Of a DNA stretch of 37,487 bases, positions 26,329-34,678 are shown piece by piece. A program made the position numbers and the translations under genes. Position 1 is the stretch's first letter, and each line of letters opens with the position of its first letter. The notes beneath the pieces were generated by a model, which was not told the DNA's origin, ran no database searches, and saw nothing but the letters and a program-made list of their open reading frames with translations. Source of the stretch: CAZADA01 sp964524065. GTDB lineage: Bacteria > Pseudomonadota > Alphaproteobacteria > Caulobacterales > Maricaulaceae. The DNA lies in contig CAZGCB010000014.1 of the NCBI GenBank assembly GCA_964524065.1, positions 1 to 37,487 of the forward strand, in the 5' to 3' direction.

Positions 26329-26378
26329 CCGGTTCGCTCGGGCTCGCGCCCGCACGCCGATAAGTGGGAACGCCAGCG

Positions 26379-28892
26379 ATGAAGCAGTGGATGCGTCGGC
26401 TTGCCTGCGTTTTTGGCGCCGTCCTCGCGCTTGGGGTCGTCAACGCGCCCGGGCGTGACACCGCTCAGGCCCAAACCTCGCGCGATATCATTCGCGGCGT
26501 CACGGTTGAGGGCAATCAGCGTTTGGAGGCGGCCACCATCGCCTCGTATCTGGTGGTCGGCGCCGGCGATCGCTTTGATCCGTCCGCCATTGACGTGTCG
26601 CTCAAGGTGCTGTTCGCGACGGGCCTCTTCGCCGATGTGGCGTTTGAGCGGCGCGGCGATGTGCTTGTGGTGCGGGTGGTTGAGAATCCCATCGTCAATC
26701 GCGTGATTTTTGAGGGCAACCGCGCGCTCAGCGATGATCGTTTGCGCGATGAAGTCCAGGCGCAGCCGCGGGCGATCTTCACCCGCGCGCGGGTGCAGGC
26801 CGATGTGCAGAGCTTGATTGAAATCTACCGCCAATCCGGGCGTTTCGCCGCCACCATCACGCCGAAGGTGGTGGAGCAGCCGCAAAACCGTGTCGATCTG
26901 ATTTTTGAGATTTCCGAAGGCCCGGTGACGGATGTGCGGCGCATCAACTTTATCGGCAACCGCTATTTCTCGGACGCCCGGTTGCGCGGCGTTGTGCTGA
27001 CGGCGGAGTCGCGGTTTTGGAAAATCTTCTCCACCAACGACAATTATGATCCCGACCGCATGGAGTTTGACCGCGAGCTGTTGCGGCAATTTTACACCGA
27101 TCGCGGTTATGCCGACTTCAATGTTGTGTCCGCCGTGGCGGAGCTGACGCCGAACCAAGAAGACTTCTTCATCACCTTCACCGTCGATGAGGGCGAACAA
27201 TACGAGTTCGGCGAGATCACCGTCAGCACCCAGCTGGACAAACTCGACGGCGACGCGCTCCGGCGCGTGGTGCCCATCAAAAGCGGGACCATCTTCCAGG
27301 CTAGCCGCATCGAAGACAGTGTCGATGCGCTGACATTTGCCGCGGGCGCCGCAGGCTATGCCTTTGTGGAGGTGCGTCCACGCGTGCAGCGTGATCGCGA
27401 CAACCAACTCATCAATATCGAGTTTGAGCTGCGTGAAGGGCCGCGGGTGTACATCGAGCGCATTGATGTGGTCGGCAATGCGCGCACGCTCGATCGCGTC
27501 ATCCGCCGCGAGATGACGCTGGTGGAGGGGGACGCCTTTAACCGCGTCTTGCTGAACCGATCGCGCAATCGTATCCGCGCGCTGGGGTATTTCGGGGATG
27601 TGACGGTGACGGAAGTCGCCGGCTCGGCGCCGGACCGAGCCGTTGTGCAGGTGGAGGTGCAGGAGCAGCCCACGGGCGAGTTGTCCTTTGCCGCCGGCTT
27701 CTCATCGGTGGACCAATTCTTGTTCGATTTGTCCATCACCGAACGGAATTTGCGCGGGCGGGGCCAGTTCCTGCGCTTGCGCTATCAAGCCAGCAGCCGG
27801 CGCCAGATCACCGATATTCGTTTCACCGAACCGCGCTTTTTGGGACGCAACGTGGCGGCCGGTTTTGAGCTGTTCAACACCACCCAGGACTTCTCGAGCG
27901 AGGCCGGCTTCGAATCCAGCTCCTATGGCGGTAGTTTGCGTCTCGGTTTTCCGGTGACCGAAAACGCGTCCTTGGGGCTGCGCTACACCTTGCGCATTGA
28001 TGACATCCAAGTGAGCGGCAACACCTCATTGGGTCTGCAGAGCCAGGATGAGCAAGTGTTGACCTCCCAAGTGGGCTACACGCTCCGTTGGGATCGCCGT
28101 AATGATCCCATTCGCCCCACCGGGGGGTTTGACGCCAGCATCAGCCAAGACTTCGCAGGCTTTGGCGGGGATACCAAATTCCTGCGCACCCAGGTGAACG
28201 GCGAGACCTATCGCGGCTTGTTGCCAAATGTGATCGCCACTTTGGGCTTGAGCGCCGGGGTGGTTCAGCCTTGGGGCAATGAGGATCTGCGGATCTCCGA
28301 TCGCTTCTTCCGCGGCGGCTCCAATTTCCGCGGCTTCGATGTGGCCGGCATCGGCCCGCGCGTGGTGACGGTGGAGGAAAGCGCTGGCGCGGACGGCTGT
28401 TTGGCGGCGGAGATCAGCGCGGCCTGTGAGGCGCTGGCGAACCCGGAGGCGGACAACGTGCGACGCGTCGTCCAGCGCGGCAACGCCTTTGGCGGCGAGG
28501 TCTTCGGCATTGGCACCTTGGAAGTGGCCTTCCCGCTGGGGTTGCCGGAGGAGTACGGCATTCGCGGCAGCCTGTTTTATGAATTCGGCACGCTGGGTGT
28601 GTTAGGCGACGAGGTGTTTCGGGAGTTTGATTCCGACAATCCCAACTCCATCCGCGATGGCCGCCTGGACGCCACCATCGCCTCGGCGCAGGCCAATCCC
28701 AATGCTGTGACGCCCACCAGCGTCACCTATAACGAGGTCCGTGACGACCTGTCCTTCCGCTCAGCCTATGGGTTTAGTTTGTTCTGGCGCTCGCCCATTG
28801 GGCCGATCCGGTTTGACTTCTCCGACCCGCTTGAGCGAGAAGACTACGACCGAACCGAGGTGTTCCGTTTCAGCACGACCACGCGTTTTTAA
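26379..28892 (+). CDS. bamA: Outer-membrane protein assembly factor BamA
   Basis: Central Omp85 component of the BAM complex that inserts beta-barrels into the outer membrane. 837 residues: signal peptide (MKQWMRRLACVFGAVLALGV to about AQAQ), five POTRA repeats (about 35-430), then a 16-strand barrel ending in Phe (FRFSTTTRF). The loop-6 RGF motif is present in GGSNFRGFD (around 28315-28341). Two cysteines in that loop (codons 28398-28400 and 28425-28427) are nine residues apart, close to the spacing of the E. coli loop-6 disulfide. The ATG at 26379 is preferred over a GTG at 26364 because it gives a clean signal peptide. Confidence 0.96.
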   Translation: MKQWMRRLACVFGAVLALGVVNAPGRDTAQAQTSRDIIRGVTVEGNQRLEAATIASYLVVGAGDRFDPSAIDVSLKVLFATGLFADVAFERRGDVLVVRVVENPIVNRVIFEGNRALSDDRLRDEVQAQPRAIFTRARVQADVQSLIEIYRQSGRFAATITPKVVEQPQNRVDLIFEISEGPVTDVRRINFIGNRYFSDARLRGVVLTAESRFWKIFSTNDNYDPDRMEFDRELLRQFYTDRGYADFNVVSAVAELTPNQEDFFITFTVDEGEQYEFGEITVSTQLDKLDGDALRRVVPIKSGTIFQASRIEDSVDALTFAAGAAGYAFVEVRPRVQRDRDNQLINIEFELREGPRVYIERIDVVGNARTLDRVIRREMTLVEGDAFNRVLLNRSRNRIRALGYFGDVTVTEVAGSAPDRAVVQVEVQEQPTGELSFAAGFSSVDQFLFDLSITERNLRGRGQFLRLRYQASSRRQITDIRFTEPRFLGRNVAAGFELFNTTQDFSSEAGFESSSYGGSLRLGFPVTENASLGLRYTLRIDDIQVSGNTSLGLQSQDEQVLTSQVGYTLRWDRRNDPIRPTGGFDASISQDFAGFGGDTKFLRTQVNGETYRGLLPNVIATLGLSAGVVQPWGNEDLRISDRFFRGGSNFRGFDVAGIGPRVVTVEESAGADGCLAAEISAACEALANPEADNVRRVVQRGNAFGGEVFGIGTLEVAFPLGLPEEYGIRGSLFYEFGTLGVLGDEVFREFDSDNPNSIRDGRLDATIASAQANPNAVTPTSVTYNEVRDDLSFRSAYGFSLFWRSPIGPIRFDFSDPLEREDYDRTEVFRFSTTTRF

Positions 28893-29012
28893 CGGGCGGT
28901 CTGCTGCGGCGCGCCTGGACGGTGCGATCGCGGTCGTGCGCCGTGATCGGAAACCAAGCTCACACGGGGCGGCGGCCTGGGGACGCGCGCTCGAACCATG
29001 GGGAGAACAGGG

Positions 29013-29582
29013 ATGCGCAAGCACCTGAATGCAATGTTGGCCGCGTTGGCGATTGTCTGCGTCGGCGCGCCGATGGCTGCGGCTCAAACCAAAGTCGTCG
29101 TGATGAATTCCGAGCAGGTCCTGCGCCAATCCAAGGTGGGCCAGCACATCCAGACCCGTTGGAACGAATTGCGCGCCGAAGTGGCTGGCGAGCTGGAAGA
29201 AGCCGGCAACCCGCTGGTCAGCGAGCTGAACGCCTTCCGCGAGGAGATCAACGCCCTTGATGAATCGCAGGTCGAAGCCCGTCGGGCCGATCTGGAATCG
29301 CGCGGTCAGGAGTTGGCCCAGCAGCGTGCGCAACTGATTGGCGAACTGCGCGCCAAGGAAGCGGAAGTCGAAGGCGCCCGCGTTCAGGCGCTGGAGCAGG
29401 TGAGCGCGGCGGTGCGCGACATCATTGAGGAAGTCGTGGCCGAGCAGGACATCGACATCATCATCGAACGCGCCGCGTTGGTGTACCGCACCGACGCTGT
29501 GGACATCACCAGCCTCATGGTGGAGCGCCTGGACGCCAAAATGACCGAAGTGCCCGTCGAGCGGGTCGCGATCACGCGCTAA
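29013..29582 (+). CDS. skp: OmpH/Skp-family periplasmic chaperone
   Basis: Periplasmic holdase that escorts unfolded outer-membrane proteins to BamA. 189 residues. A signal peptide ends at about residue 25 (APMAAAQ), then the family strand KVVVMNSEQVLRQSKVGQHI, a long Glu/Ala/Arg-rich coiled-coil (about 55-125) and a C-terminal strand-helix segment (VVAEQDIDIIIERAALVYRT) typical of OmpH/Skp. ATG 29013 follows AACAGGG and gives the correct signal peptide. It lies between bamA and lpxD, the standard arrangement. Confidence 0.9.
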   Translation: MRKHLNAMLAALAIVCVGAPMAAAQTKVVVMNSEQVLRQSKVGQHIQTRWNELRAEVAGELEEAGNPLVSELNAFREEINALDESQVEARRADLESRGQELAQQRAQLIGELRAKEAEVEGARVQALEQVSAAVRDIIEEVVAEQDIDIIIERAALVYRTDAVDITSLMVERLDAKMTEVPVERVAITR

Positions 29583-29599
29583 GGCGTAAACCACACGGG

Positions 29600-29629
29600 C
29601 CGTCAGCCGCTCGTACAGCGCGCTGACGG
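29600..29629. repeat. Strong hairpin between skp and lpxD
   Basis: CCGTCAGC (29600-29607) pairs with GCTGACGG (29622-29629); inside it CGCT (29608-29611) pairs with AGCG (29617-29620), leaving the loop CGTAC and a single bulged C. That is a 12-pair stem. It ends 21 bases before the lpxD ATG and is not followed by a T-run. Possible roles are a leader structure, an RNase processing site or partial attenuation. Confidence 0.55.
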
Positions 29630-29650
29630 TCGCAAACTGGCGGCCCGAGC

Positions 29651-30682
29651 ATGGCGGACACGCGTTTCTACACCAGGCTCGGGCCGATCACCGTCGCGGA
29701 GTTGGCCCACCTCTCCGATGCGCGTGTTGGCTCGCAGTCCGATGGCGCGCGCCTGATTAGCGATGTGGCCCCGGTGAACACCGCAGGACGTGACGAATTA
29801 TCCTACCTGGAAAAAGGCAAGCTGGGCGAGTTGCCTGGCCCCGTGAAAGCCGGCGCCTGCTTTGTGAGCGTGGCGGACGCGGAGGCGGTGGAAGCCATGG
29901 GCGTCGCGGCGCTGATCGCGTCGCGCCCGCCGGTGGCGTTTGCGCGGGCGGCGCGGGCCTTGGTGGCGGCCAAGGCCATTGGCGATCAAGCGACGCCCAT
30001 CAGCTCGGATGCGGTTATCGATCCCAGCGCCCGCCTGGCCCCGGGCGTGTGCGTCGGCGCCGGGGTTGAGATTGGCCCGGATGTGGCGGTGGAGCCCAAC
30101 GCCGTGATCGGCCCGGGCGTGGTGCTTGGCGCGGGCGCGCGCATCGGGTCGGGGGCCGTGGTGACGTTCGCCATGGTGGGCGCGCACAGCTCTGTGCATG
30201 CCGGCGCGGTGGTGGGCGATAGCGGGTTTGGCCTGGCGGTCGACGCCCAAGGCCCCTTGGACGCGCCTCACTTTGGCCGCGTTGTGATTGGCGAGCGGGT
30301 CACCATCGGCGCCAATACGACGGTCGATCGGGGCCGTTTTGACGACACCATCATCGGTGATGACGCAAAAATCGACAATTTGGTCCAGATCGCCCACAAC
30401 GTGCAGGTGGGGCGCGCGGCGGTGATCGCCGGCTGTTGTGGCATTGCGGGCAGCGCGGTCATTGGCGATGGCGCGGCGTTGGGCGGTTCTGTGGGCGTGC
30501 GCGATCATGTGACCATCGGCGCCGGCGCGCAAATCGCCGCCGCGACGGTGTTGATGCGCGACGTGCCGCCGGGCGAAACCTGGGCCGGTATGCCGGCCAA
30601 ACCGATCCAGGTCTATTTCCGGGAGGTTGCGACGCTGTCGCGTTTGGCCAAAACTAAAAAACGGACCGGTGCAAAATCCTGA
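29651..30682 (+). CDS. lpxD: UDP-3-O-acylglucosamine N-acyltransferase
   Basis: Third step of lipid A synthesis: transfers a 3-hydroxyacyl chain from ACP to the 2-amino group. 343 residues: an N-terminal uridine-binding domain, then a left-handed beta-helix with many hexapeptide repeats (for example IDPSARLAPGVCVGAGVEIG). The catalytic histidine lies in LVQIAHNVQVG, and GNCG-like GCCGIAGSAVIGDGA and the C-terminal helix TWAGMPAKPIQVYFREVATL are as expected. The ribosome site is weak. First of five lipid A-related genes in a row. Confidence 0.95.
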   Translation: MADTRFYTRLGPITVAELAHLSDARVGSQSDGARLISDVAPVNTAGRDELSYLEKGKLGELPGPVKAGACFVSVADAEAVEAMGVAALIASRPPVAFARAARALVAAKAIGDQATPISSDAVIDPSARLAPGVCVGAGVEIGPDVAVEPNAVIGPGVVLGAGARIGSGAVVTFAMVGAHSSVHAGAVVGDSGFGLAVDAQGPLDAPHFGRVVIGERVTIGANTTVDRGRFDDTIIGDDAKIDNLVQIAHNVQVGRAAVIAGCCGIAGSAVIGDGAALGGSVGVRDHVTIGAGAQIAAATVLMRDVPPGETWAGMPAKPIQVYFREVATLSRLAKTKKRTGAKS

Positions 30683-30732
30683 TGCGTTGGCCCTGCGCCG
30701 CTGGCGGTAAACACGAAGACCAAGAGACGCCC

Positions 30733-31215
30733 ATGAGTGTGACTGTTGATCCTGACGCCGCTGTGGAGCCGCAAACCATCGGCCCGGAAGAGGTGCTGAA
30801 GCTTCTGCCGCATCGCTACCCCTTTTTGCTGGTGGATAAGGCCGACCAATACGTGCCCATGAAGTCCATCCGCGGGCACAAGGGCGTGACCTTTAATGAG
30901 CCGTTTTTTCAGGGGCACTTTCCCGGTCGCCCCATCATGCCGGGCGTGTTGATCATCGAAGCGTTGGCGCAGACCGGCGCGATCTTGATGTCGCGCTCGC
31001 TCGAGGCGGACATTGAGCGCAACACGGTGTTTTTCCTGTCGGTGGACAAGTGCCGCTTTCGCATGCCGGTGCGTCCCGGCGATGTGCTGGAGATGCTGGT
31101 CACGGTGCGCTATGCGCGGCGCAATGTGTTTAAGTTCATCGGCGAGGCGCGTGTGAATGGGGATCGCGTCGCGGAGGCGGAGTTCGCCGCCAGCATGGTG
31201 GAGTTGCTAGCGTGA
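30733..31215 (+). CDS. fabZ: 3-hydroxyacyl-[ACP] dehydratase FabZ
   Basis: Dehydrates 3-hydroxyacyl-ACP in fatty acid elongation and so competes with the lipid A acyltransferases for the same substrate. 160 residues. Catalytic His62 in FFQGHFPGRPIMPGV and Glu76 in LIIEALAQTGA are intact; LLPHRYPFLLVDKA precedes them. ATG 30733 is chosen for length and the AAGAG element upstream; an in-frame ATG at 30682, overlapping the lpxD stop (TGATG), would add 17 residues that do not look conserved. The stop overlaps lpxA (GTGA). Confidence 0.95.
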   Translation: MSVTVDPDAAVEPQTIGPEEVLKLLPHRYPFLLVDKADQYVPMKSIRGHKGVTFNEPFFQGHFPGRPIMPGVLIIEALAQTGAILMSRSLEADIERNTVFFLSVDKCRFRMPVRPGDVLEMLVTVRYARRNVFKFIGEARVNGDRVAEAEFAASMVELLA

Positions 31216-32021
31216 GTGAGACCCTCAGCGTCGACATCCATCCCAGCGCGGTTGTCGATCCCAAAGCGCAACTGGGCGAGGGCGTTCAGATCGGACCGCT
31301 CTGCATTGTCGGGCCCCATGCGCAGATCAGCGACGGCGTGCAGCTGATTTCCTCCGTCACGGTGATGGGCCACACCAGCGTCGGCCCGCGTACGGTCGTC
31401 TACCCCTATACAGTCCTCGGCGCGCCGCCTCAGGACATGAAGTATAAGGGCGAGGACACCACGCTGATCATTGGGGCGGACAACACCATCCGTGAGCACG
31501 CCACCATGCATATCGGCACCGGCGTCGGGCGTGGCGAAACGCGGGTGGGCGATGGCGGCCTTTACATGGTTGGCGCGCATATCGGCCATGACAGCTTGGT
31601 GGGCGACGGCGTCGTGTTCGCCAACAACGCCACGTTGGGCGGCTCAGTGTATGTGGGTGAGAAGGCCTATCTAGGCGGCCTTAGCGCGGTGCACCAGCAT
31701 TGCCGCCTCGGCCGACACGCCTTTATCGGCGGCGGCGCGCCAGTGACGGGCGATGTGATCCCCTATGGCATGGTGGACAATCATGGCGATTTGGCGGGCC
31801 TCAACCTTGTGGGGCTGAAGCGCCGCGGTTTCGAGCGCGACACCATCCACGATATGCGCACCGCCTACCGTCTGTTCTTCGCCGCAGAGGGCGCGTTCCA
31901 GGAGCGGGTGGAGGATGTGGCGCGGCTGTTTTCGGCCTCCGATGAGGTGATGGAAATCGTCGCCTTTATCCGTGAACCCAGCAATCGCCCGCTCTGCACA
32001 CCCGGTGGTCGCAACTCATGA
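31212..32021 (+). CDS. lpxA: UDP-N-acetylglucosamine acyltransferase
   Basis: First step of lipid A synthesis, attaching a 3-hydroxyacyl chain to UDP-GlcNAc. 269 residues from a GTG overlapping fabZ. Left-handed beta-helix hexapeptide repeats from about residue 8; catalytic pair His123/His126 in GAHIGHDSLVG corresponds to His122/His125 of E. coli. REHATMHIGTG and the C-terminal helical domain (GLNLVGLKRRGFERDTI) match. Coupled by overlap to lpxI. Confidence 0.96.
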   Translation: MSETLSVDIHPSAVVDPKAQLGEGVQIGPLCIVGPHAQISDGVQLISSVTVMGHTSVGPRTVVYPYTVLGAPPQDMKYKGEDTTLIIGADNTIREHATMHIGTGVGRGETRVGDGGLYMVGAHIGHDSLVGDGVVFANNATLGGSVYVGEKAYLGGLSAVHQHCRLGRHAFIGGGAPVTGDVIPYGMVDNHGDLAGLNLVGLKRRGFERDTIHDMRTAYRLFFAAEGAFQERVEDVARLFSASDEVMEIVAFIREPSNRPLCTPGGRNS

Positions 32022-32941
32022 CCGACGCGCCGGCGGACGCAGCGCGCACCGGCGGCGCGCCGAACAACGCGCCCGGCGCCGCTCCCGACGCCGATTGGCG
32101 CAAGCTGGGCCTCATCGCTGGCGGCGGCGCCTTGCCGGTGCAGGTGGCGGAGGGCTGTGAGGCCGCAGGCAAGCCGGTGTTCATCATCGGGCTGACCGGC
32201 TGGGCGGAGCCGCAGGCCATTGCACGCTTCCCCCATGATTGGGCGAGCGTGGGTGAGATCGGCAAGATTTTCAAACGCTTCAAAGAAGAAGGCTGCGACG
32301 CGGCCAGCTTCGCCGGCATTGTCCGGCGCCCGGATTTCAAGACTCTGCGCGTGGATTGGCGTGGCGCCAAACTGCTGCCCAAAGCGCTGGCCGCCGCCGG
32401 CAAGGGCGATGACGCCTTGCTGCGTATGATTGTCGATGCCTTTGAGGCGGAGGGGTTTCGTATCATCGGCGCTGAACAGGCCGCACGGGCTTTGCTGGCC
32501 GAGGTCGGGCCGGTGGGCGCTCTGGACGCGGGGCCCGAGCATGAGGGGGACATCGCCCTGGCGCTGGCGACCGCCCGCTCCCTCGGCGCGCATGATGTGG
32601 GACAGGCGGTGACCGCCTGCAATGGCCTCGTCCTCGCCGTGGAAGCGCAAGAGGGCACCGACGCCATGCTGGCGCGCACGGCGGGGTTGCCGCGGGAAAT
32701 CCGCGGCGACGCGTCCGAACGGCGTGGCGTGTTGGTCAAGATCCCCAAGCCCGGCCAGGATCGGCGCATCGATTTGCCCACCATCGGTGTGGCTACGGTG
32801 GAAGGTGTCGCCAAGGCGGGGCTCGCCGGCATTGTCGTACAGGAGGGCGGGGCGCTGATCGTGGATCGGGCGGCGGTGGCGCGCGCCGCCGATATCGCCG
32901 GCGTGTTCGTCACCGGGCGTACAGCCATCGCGGACGGATAG
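32018..32941 (+). CDS. lpxI: UDP-2,3-diacylglucosamine pyrophosphatase LpxI
   Basis: Hydrolyses UDP-2,3-diacylglucosamine to lipid X and UMP; this DUF1009-type enzyme replaces LpxH in many Alphaproteobacteria. 307 residues, with a ~27-residue Ala/Pro-rich leader, then KLGLIAGGGALPVQVAEGC and the FKEEGCDAASFAGIVRRPDF region; the C-terminal domain includes NGLVLAVEAQEGTDAML and VLVKIPKPGQDRRIDLPTIG, which I recognise as LpxI signatures. The ATG overlaps the lpxA stop. The position between lpxA and lpxB confirms the role. Confidence 0.93.
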   Translation: MTDAPADAARTGGAPNNAPGAAPDADWRKLGLIAGGGALPVQVAEGCEAAGKPVFIIGLTGWAEPQAIARFPHDWASVGEIGKIFKRFKEEGCDAASFAGIVRRPDFKTLRVDWRGAKLLPKALAAAGKGDDALLRMIVDAFEAEGFRIIGAEQAARALLAEVGPVGALDAGPEHEGDIALALATARSLGAHDVGQAVTACNGLVLAVEAQEGTDAMLARTAGLPREIRGDASERRGVLVKIPKPGQDRRIDLPTIGVATVEGVAKAGLAGIVVQEGGALIVDRAAVARAADIAGVFVTGRTAIADG

Positions 32942-32945
32942 GACG

Positions 32946-34190
32946 GTGAGCGGCGGCGCGCATATTCACTGTATTGCGGCCGAGCCCTCGGGCGACAAAT
33001 TGGGGGCCGCGCTCATCACAGCGCTGCGGATCGCGGCGGCGGAGCACGGCCTGACCCCGCCCAGCCTGTCTGGTTTGGGCGGGCCGCTGATGGCGGCTGA
33101 GGGCGTGCAGAGCCCGTTCGACATCTCCGAGTTGTCCATCGTCGGCTATGTGGAGGGGCTGCTAGCCTATCCGCGTATTCTCCAACGGGTGGAGCAGGCG
33201 GTTGAGCATGCTCTGGCGCAAAAGCCGGACGCGGTGGTGCTGATCGACTCGTGGGGTTTTATGATCCGCGTGGCCGAGCGGCTGCGCCAACGCGCGCCGG
33301 ACCTCATCCAGATCAAATATATCGCGCCACAAGTGTGGGCCTCGCGCCCCAAGCGCGCGCGTAATCTTGCGCGCGCGGTGGATCATGTGCTGACGCTATT
33401 GCCGTTTGAGCCGCCATATTTTGAAAAGTATGGCGCCGCGGCCGAGTGTGTCGGTCACCCGGTATTTGATGATGTGCCCATGGGCGATGCCGCCGCGTTC
33501 CGCGCGCGCCACACCATCGCGCCCGAACGCAAGGTGTTGGCGCTTTTGTACGGGTCACGGCGCAAAGAGGTGGAGCGTTTGGCCGAGCCCTTTGCGGCCG
33601 CCATTGCGGCGTTGGAGCAGCGTTTGGGCTATGGGCTGGCGGTTGTGGCGCCCTTGGCCGAAGCCGTGGCGGATCAAGTGCGCGCGCTGTTGCAGGACGA
33701 TGCGCGCCTCTCGCGGGTGATCGCCGCACCGCCGGAGGAAAAGTGGGACGCCTTCGCCGCCGCTGATGCTGCGCTCGCCTGTTCCGGTACTGTGGTGACG
33801 GAGCTGGCGCTGGCGGACACGCCGACGGTGGCGGCCTATCGCCTTGATCCCATCTCCTACGCCATCGCCAAACGTCTGGTCACGGCGCCCCATATCTCCC
33901 TCGTGAATATGGCGCTGGATGCGCCCGTGGATGACCGTGCGACTCCCGAATTTGTGCAGCAGGAGGCGACGGGCGCCGCGTTGGCCGAGGCGGTGTCAGC
34001 GTTCTTGTCGGATGAGGACTTGGCGATGCGCACACGAGCGCGCTTGCGCGACGCGGTGGCGCGTTTGCGCGGCGACGGCGCGCCCGCCAGCCGCCGGGCG
34101 GCGGACGCCATTGGGCGGATTCTGGCCGCACGCGGCGTCATGGGCGCGGCGGATAACCCCGTCCCGGCTTTCGCGGATGCGTCGGCGTGA
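32946..34190 (+). CDS. lpxB: Lipid-A-disaccharide synthase
   Basis: Glycosyltransferase family 19 enzyme condensing lipid X with UDP-2,3-diacylglucosamine to form the lipid A disaccharide. 414 residues from GTG 32946. N-terminal IHCIAAEPSGDKLGAALI, SGLGGPLMAAEGV, LIDSWGFMIRVAERLR, IKYIAPQVWASRPKRA and VGHPVFDD are family hallmarks; the C-terminal half has LLYGSRRKEVERL and ALACSGTVVTELALADTPTV with the donor-binding residues. Four bases from lpxI; last gene of the cluster, converging on rpmE. Confidence 0.95.
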   Translation: MSGGAHIHCIAAEPSGDKLGAALITALRIAAAEHGLTPPSLSGLGGPLMAAEGVQSPFDISELSIVGYVEGLLAYPRILQRVEQAVEHALAQKPDAVVLIDSWGFMIRVAERLRQRAPDLIQIKYIAPQVWASRPKRARNLARAVDHVLTLLPFEPPYFEKYGAAAECVGHPVFDDVPMGDAAAFRARHTIAPERKVLALLYGSRRKEVERLAEPFAAAIAALEQRLGYGLAVVAPLAEAVADQVRALLQDDARLSRVIAAPPEEKWDAFAAADAALACSGTVVTELALADTPTVAAYRLDPISYAIAKRLVTAPHISLVNMALDAPVDDRATPEFVQQEATGAALAEAVSAFLSDEDLAMRTRARLRDAVARLRGDGAPASRRAADAIGRILAARGVMGAADNPVPAFADASA

Positions 34191-34209
34191 GGCGTAAACG
34201 CCGTGGCGC

Positions 34210-34431
34210 CTACTTCACAAAGCCTTTGAATTTGTCTTTGAAGCGGCTGAGACGGCCGCCGCGATCCAGAAGGTGCTGGCTGCCGCCGGTCCAGGCGGGG
34301 TGCACGCGCGGATCAATATCCAGCGTCAGTTTGTCACCCTCTTTGCCGTAGGTGGAGCGGGTTTGGTATTCGGAACCGTCCGTCATCACCACGGTGATGG
34401 TGTGATAATCGGGATGACCGTCTTTTTTCAT
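34210..34431 (-). CDS. rpmE: 50S ribosomal protein L31 (cysteine-free)
   Basis: Large-subunit protein bridging to the 30S head. 73 residues from ATG 34429-34431: MKKDGHPDYHTITVVMTDGS, TRSTYGKEGDKLTLDIDPRVHPAWTGG and the C-terminal GGRLSRFKDKFKGF are all typical. There is no cysteine, so it lacks the zinc-binding set of E. coli L31. An ATG two codons earlier (34437) is also possible; AGGA lies nine bases before the chosen start. The gene converges with lpxB across 19 bases containing only a four-pair stem (GGCG-TAAA-CGCC). Confidence 0.95.
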   Translation of the reverse strand: MKKDGHPDYHTITVVMTDGSEYQTRSTYGKEGDKLTLDIDPRVHPAWTGGSQHLLDRGGRLSRFKDKFKGFVK

Positions 34432-34491
34432 CGTCATGCATCCTGGCGCGCCGGCGGCGGCGCGCGCTGGCGAAGTCAAAACCAAGCGCGT

Positions 34492-34520
34492 CGGTTACGC
34501 GATAAACGGCGGTAAGGCAA
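34492..34520 (-). promoter_or_regulatory. Weak candidate promoter for rpmE
   Basis: On the minus strand TTGCCT (34515-34520), 17 bases, then TAACCG (34492-34497), about 60 bases before the rpmE start. The -10 match is poor, so this is only a suggestion. Confidence 0.25.
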
Positions 34521-34678
34521 GTCGCACCGGCCATCTTTGGCGCATGAGCGCCCCTTCTTTTGCCGTGGACTCGGCCTAACTGGCTGCAAGGCTGGCATGA
34601 CGTCGCCGCCTGGCGCATAAGCGCGCCCAGGCAGCCCCGCTGCGCCGCCCGTTATCTGCTTCGTGTGGAGCCCCGTCC

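Noticed and set aside
34191..34202. GGCG-TAAA-CGCC stem between lpxB and rpmE as a bidirectional terminator.
   Set aside because: Only four pairs and no T-run on either side; too weak to call.
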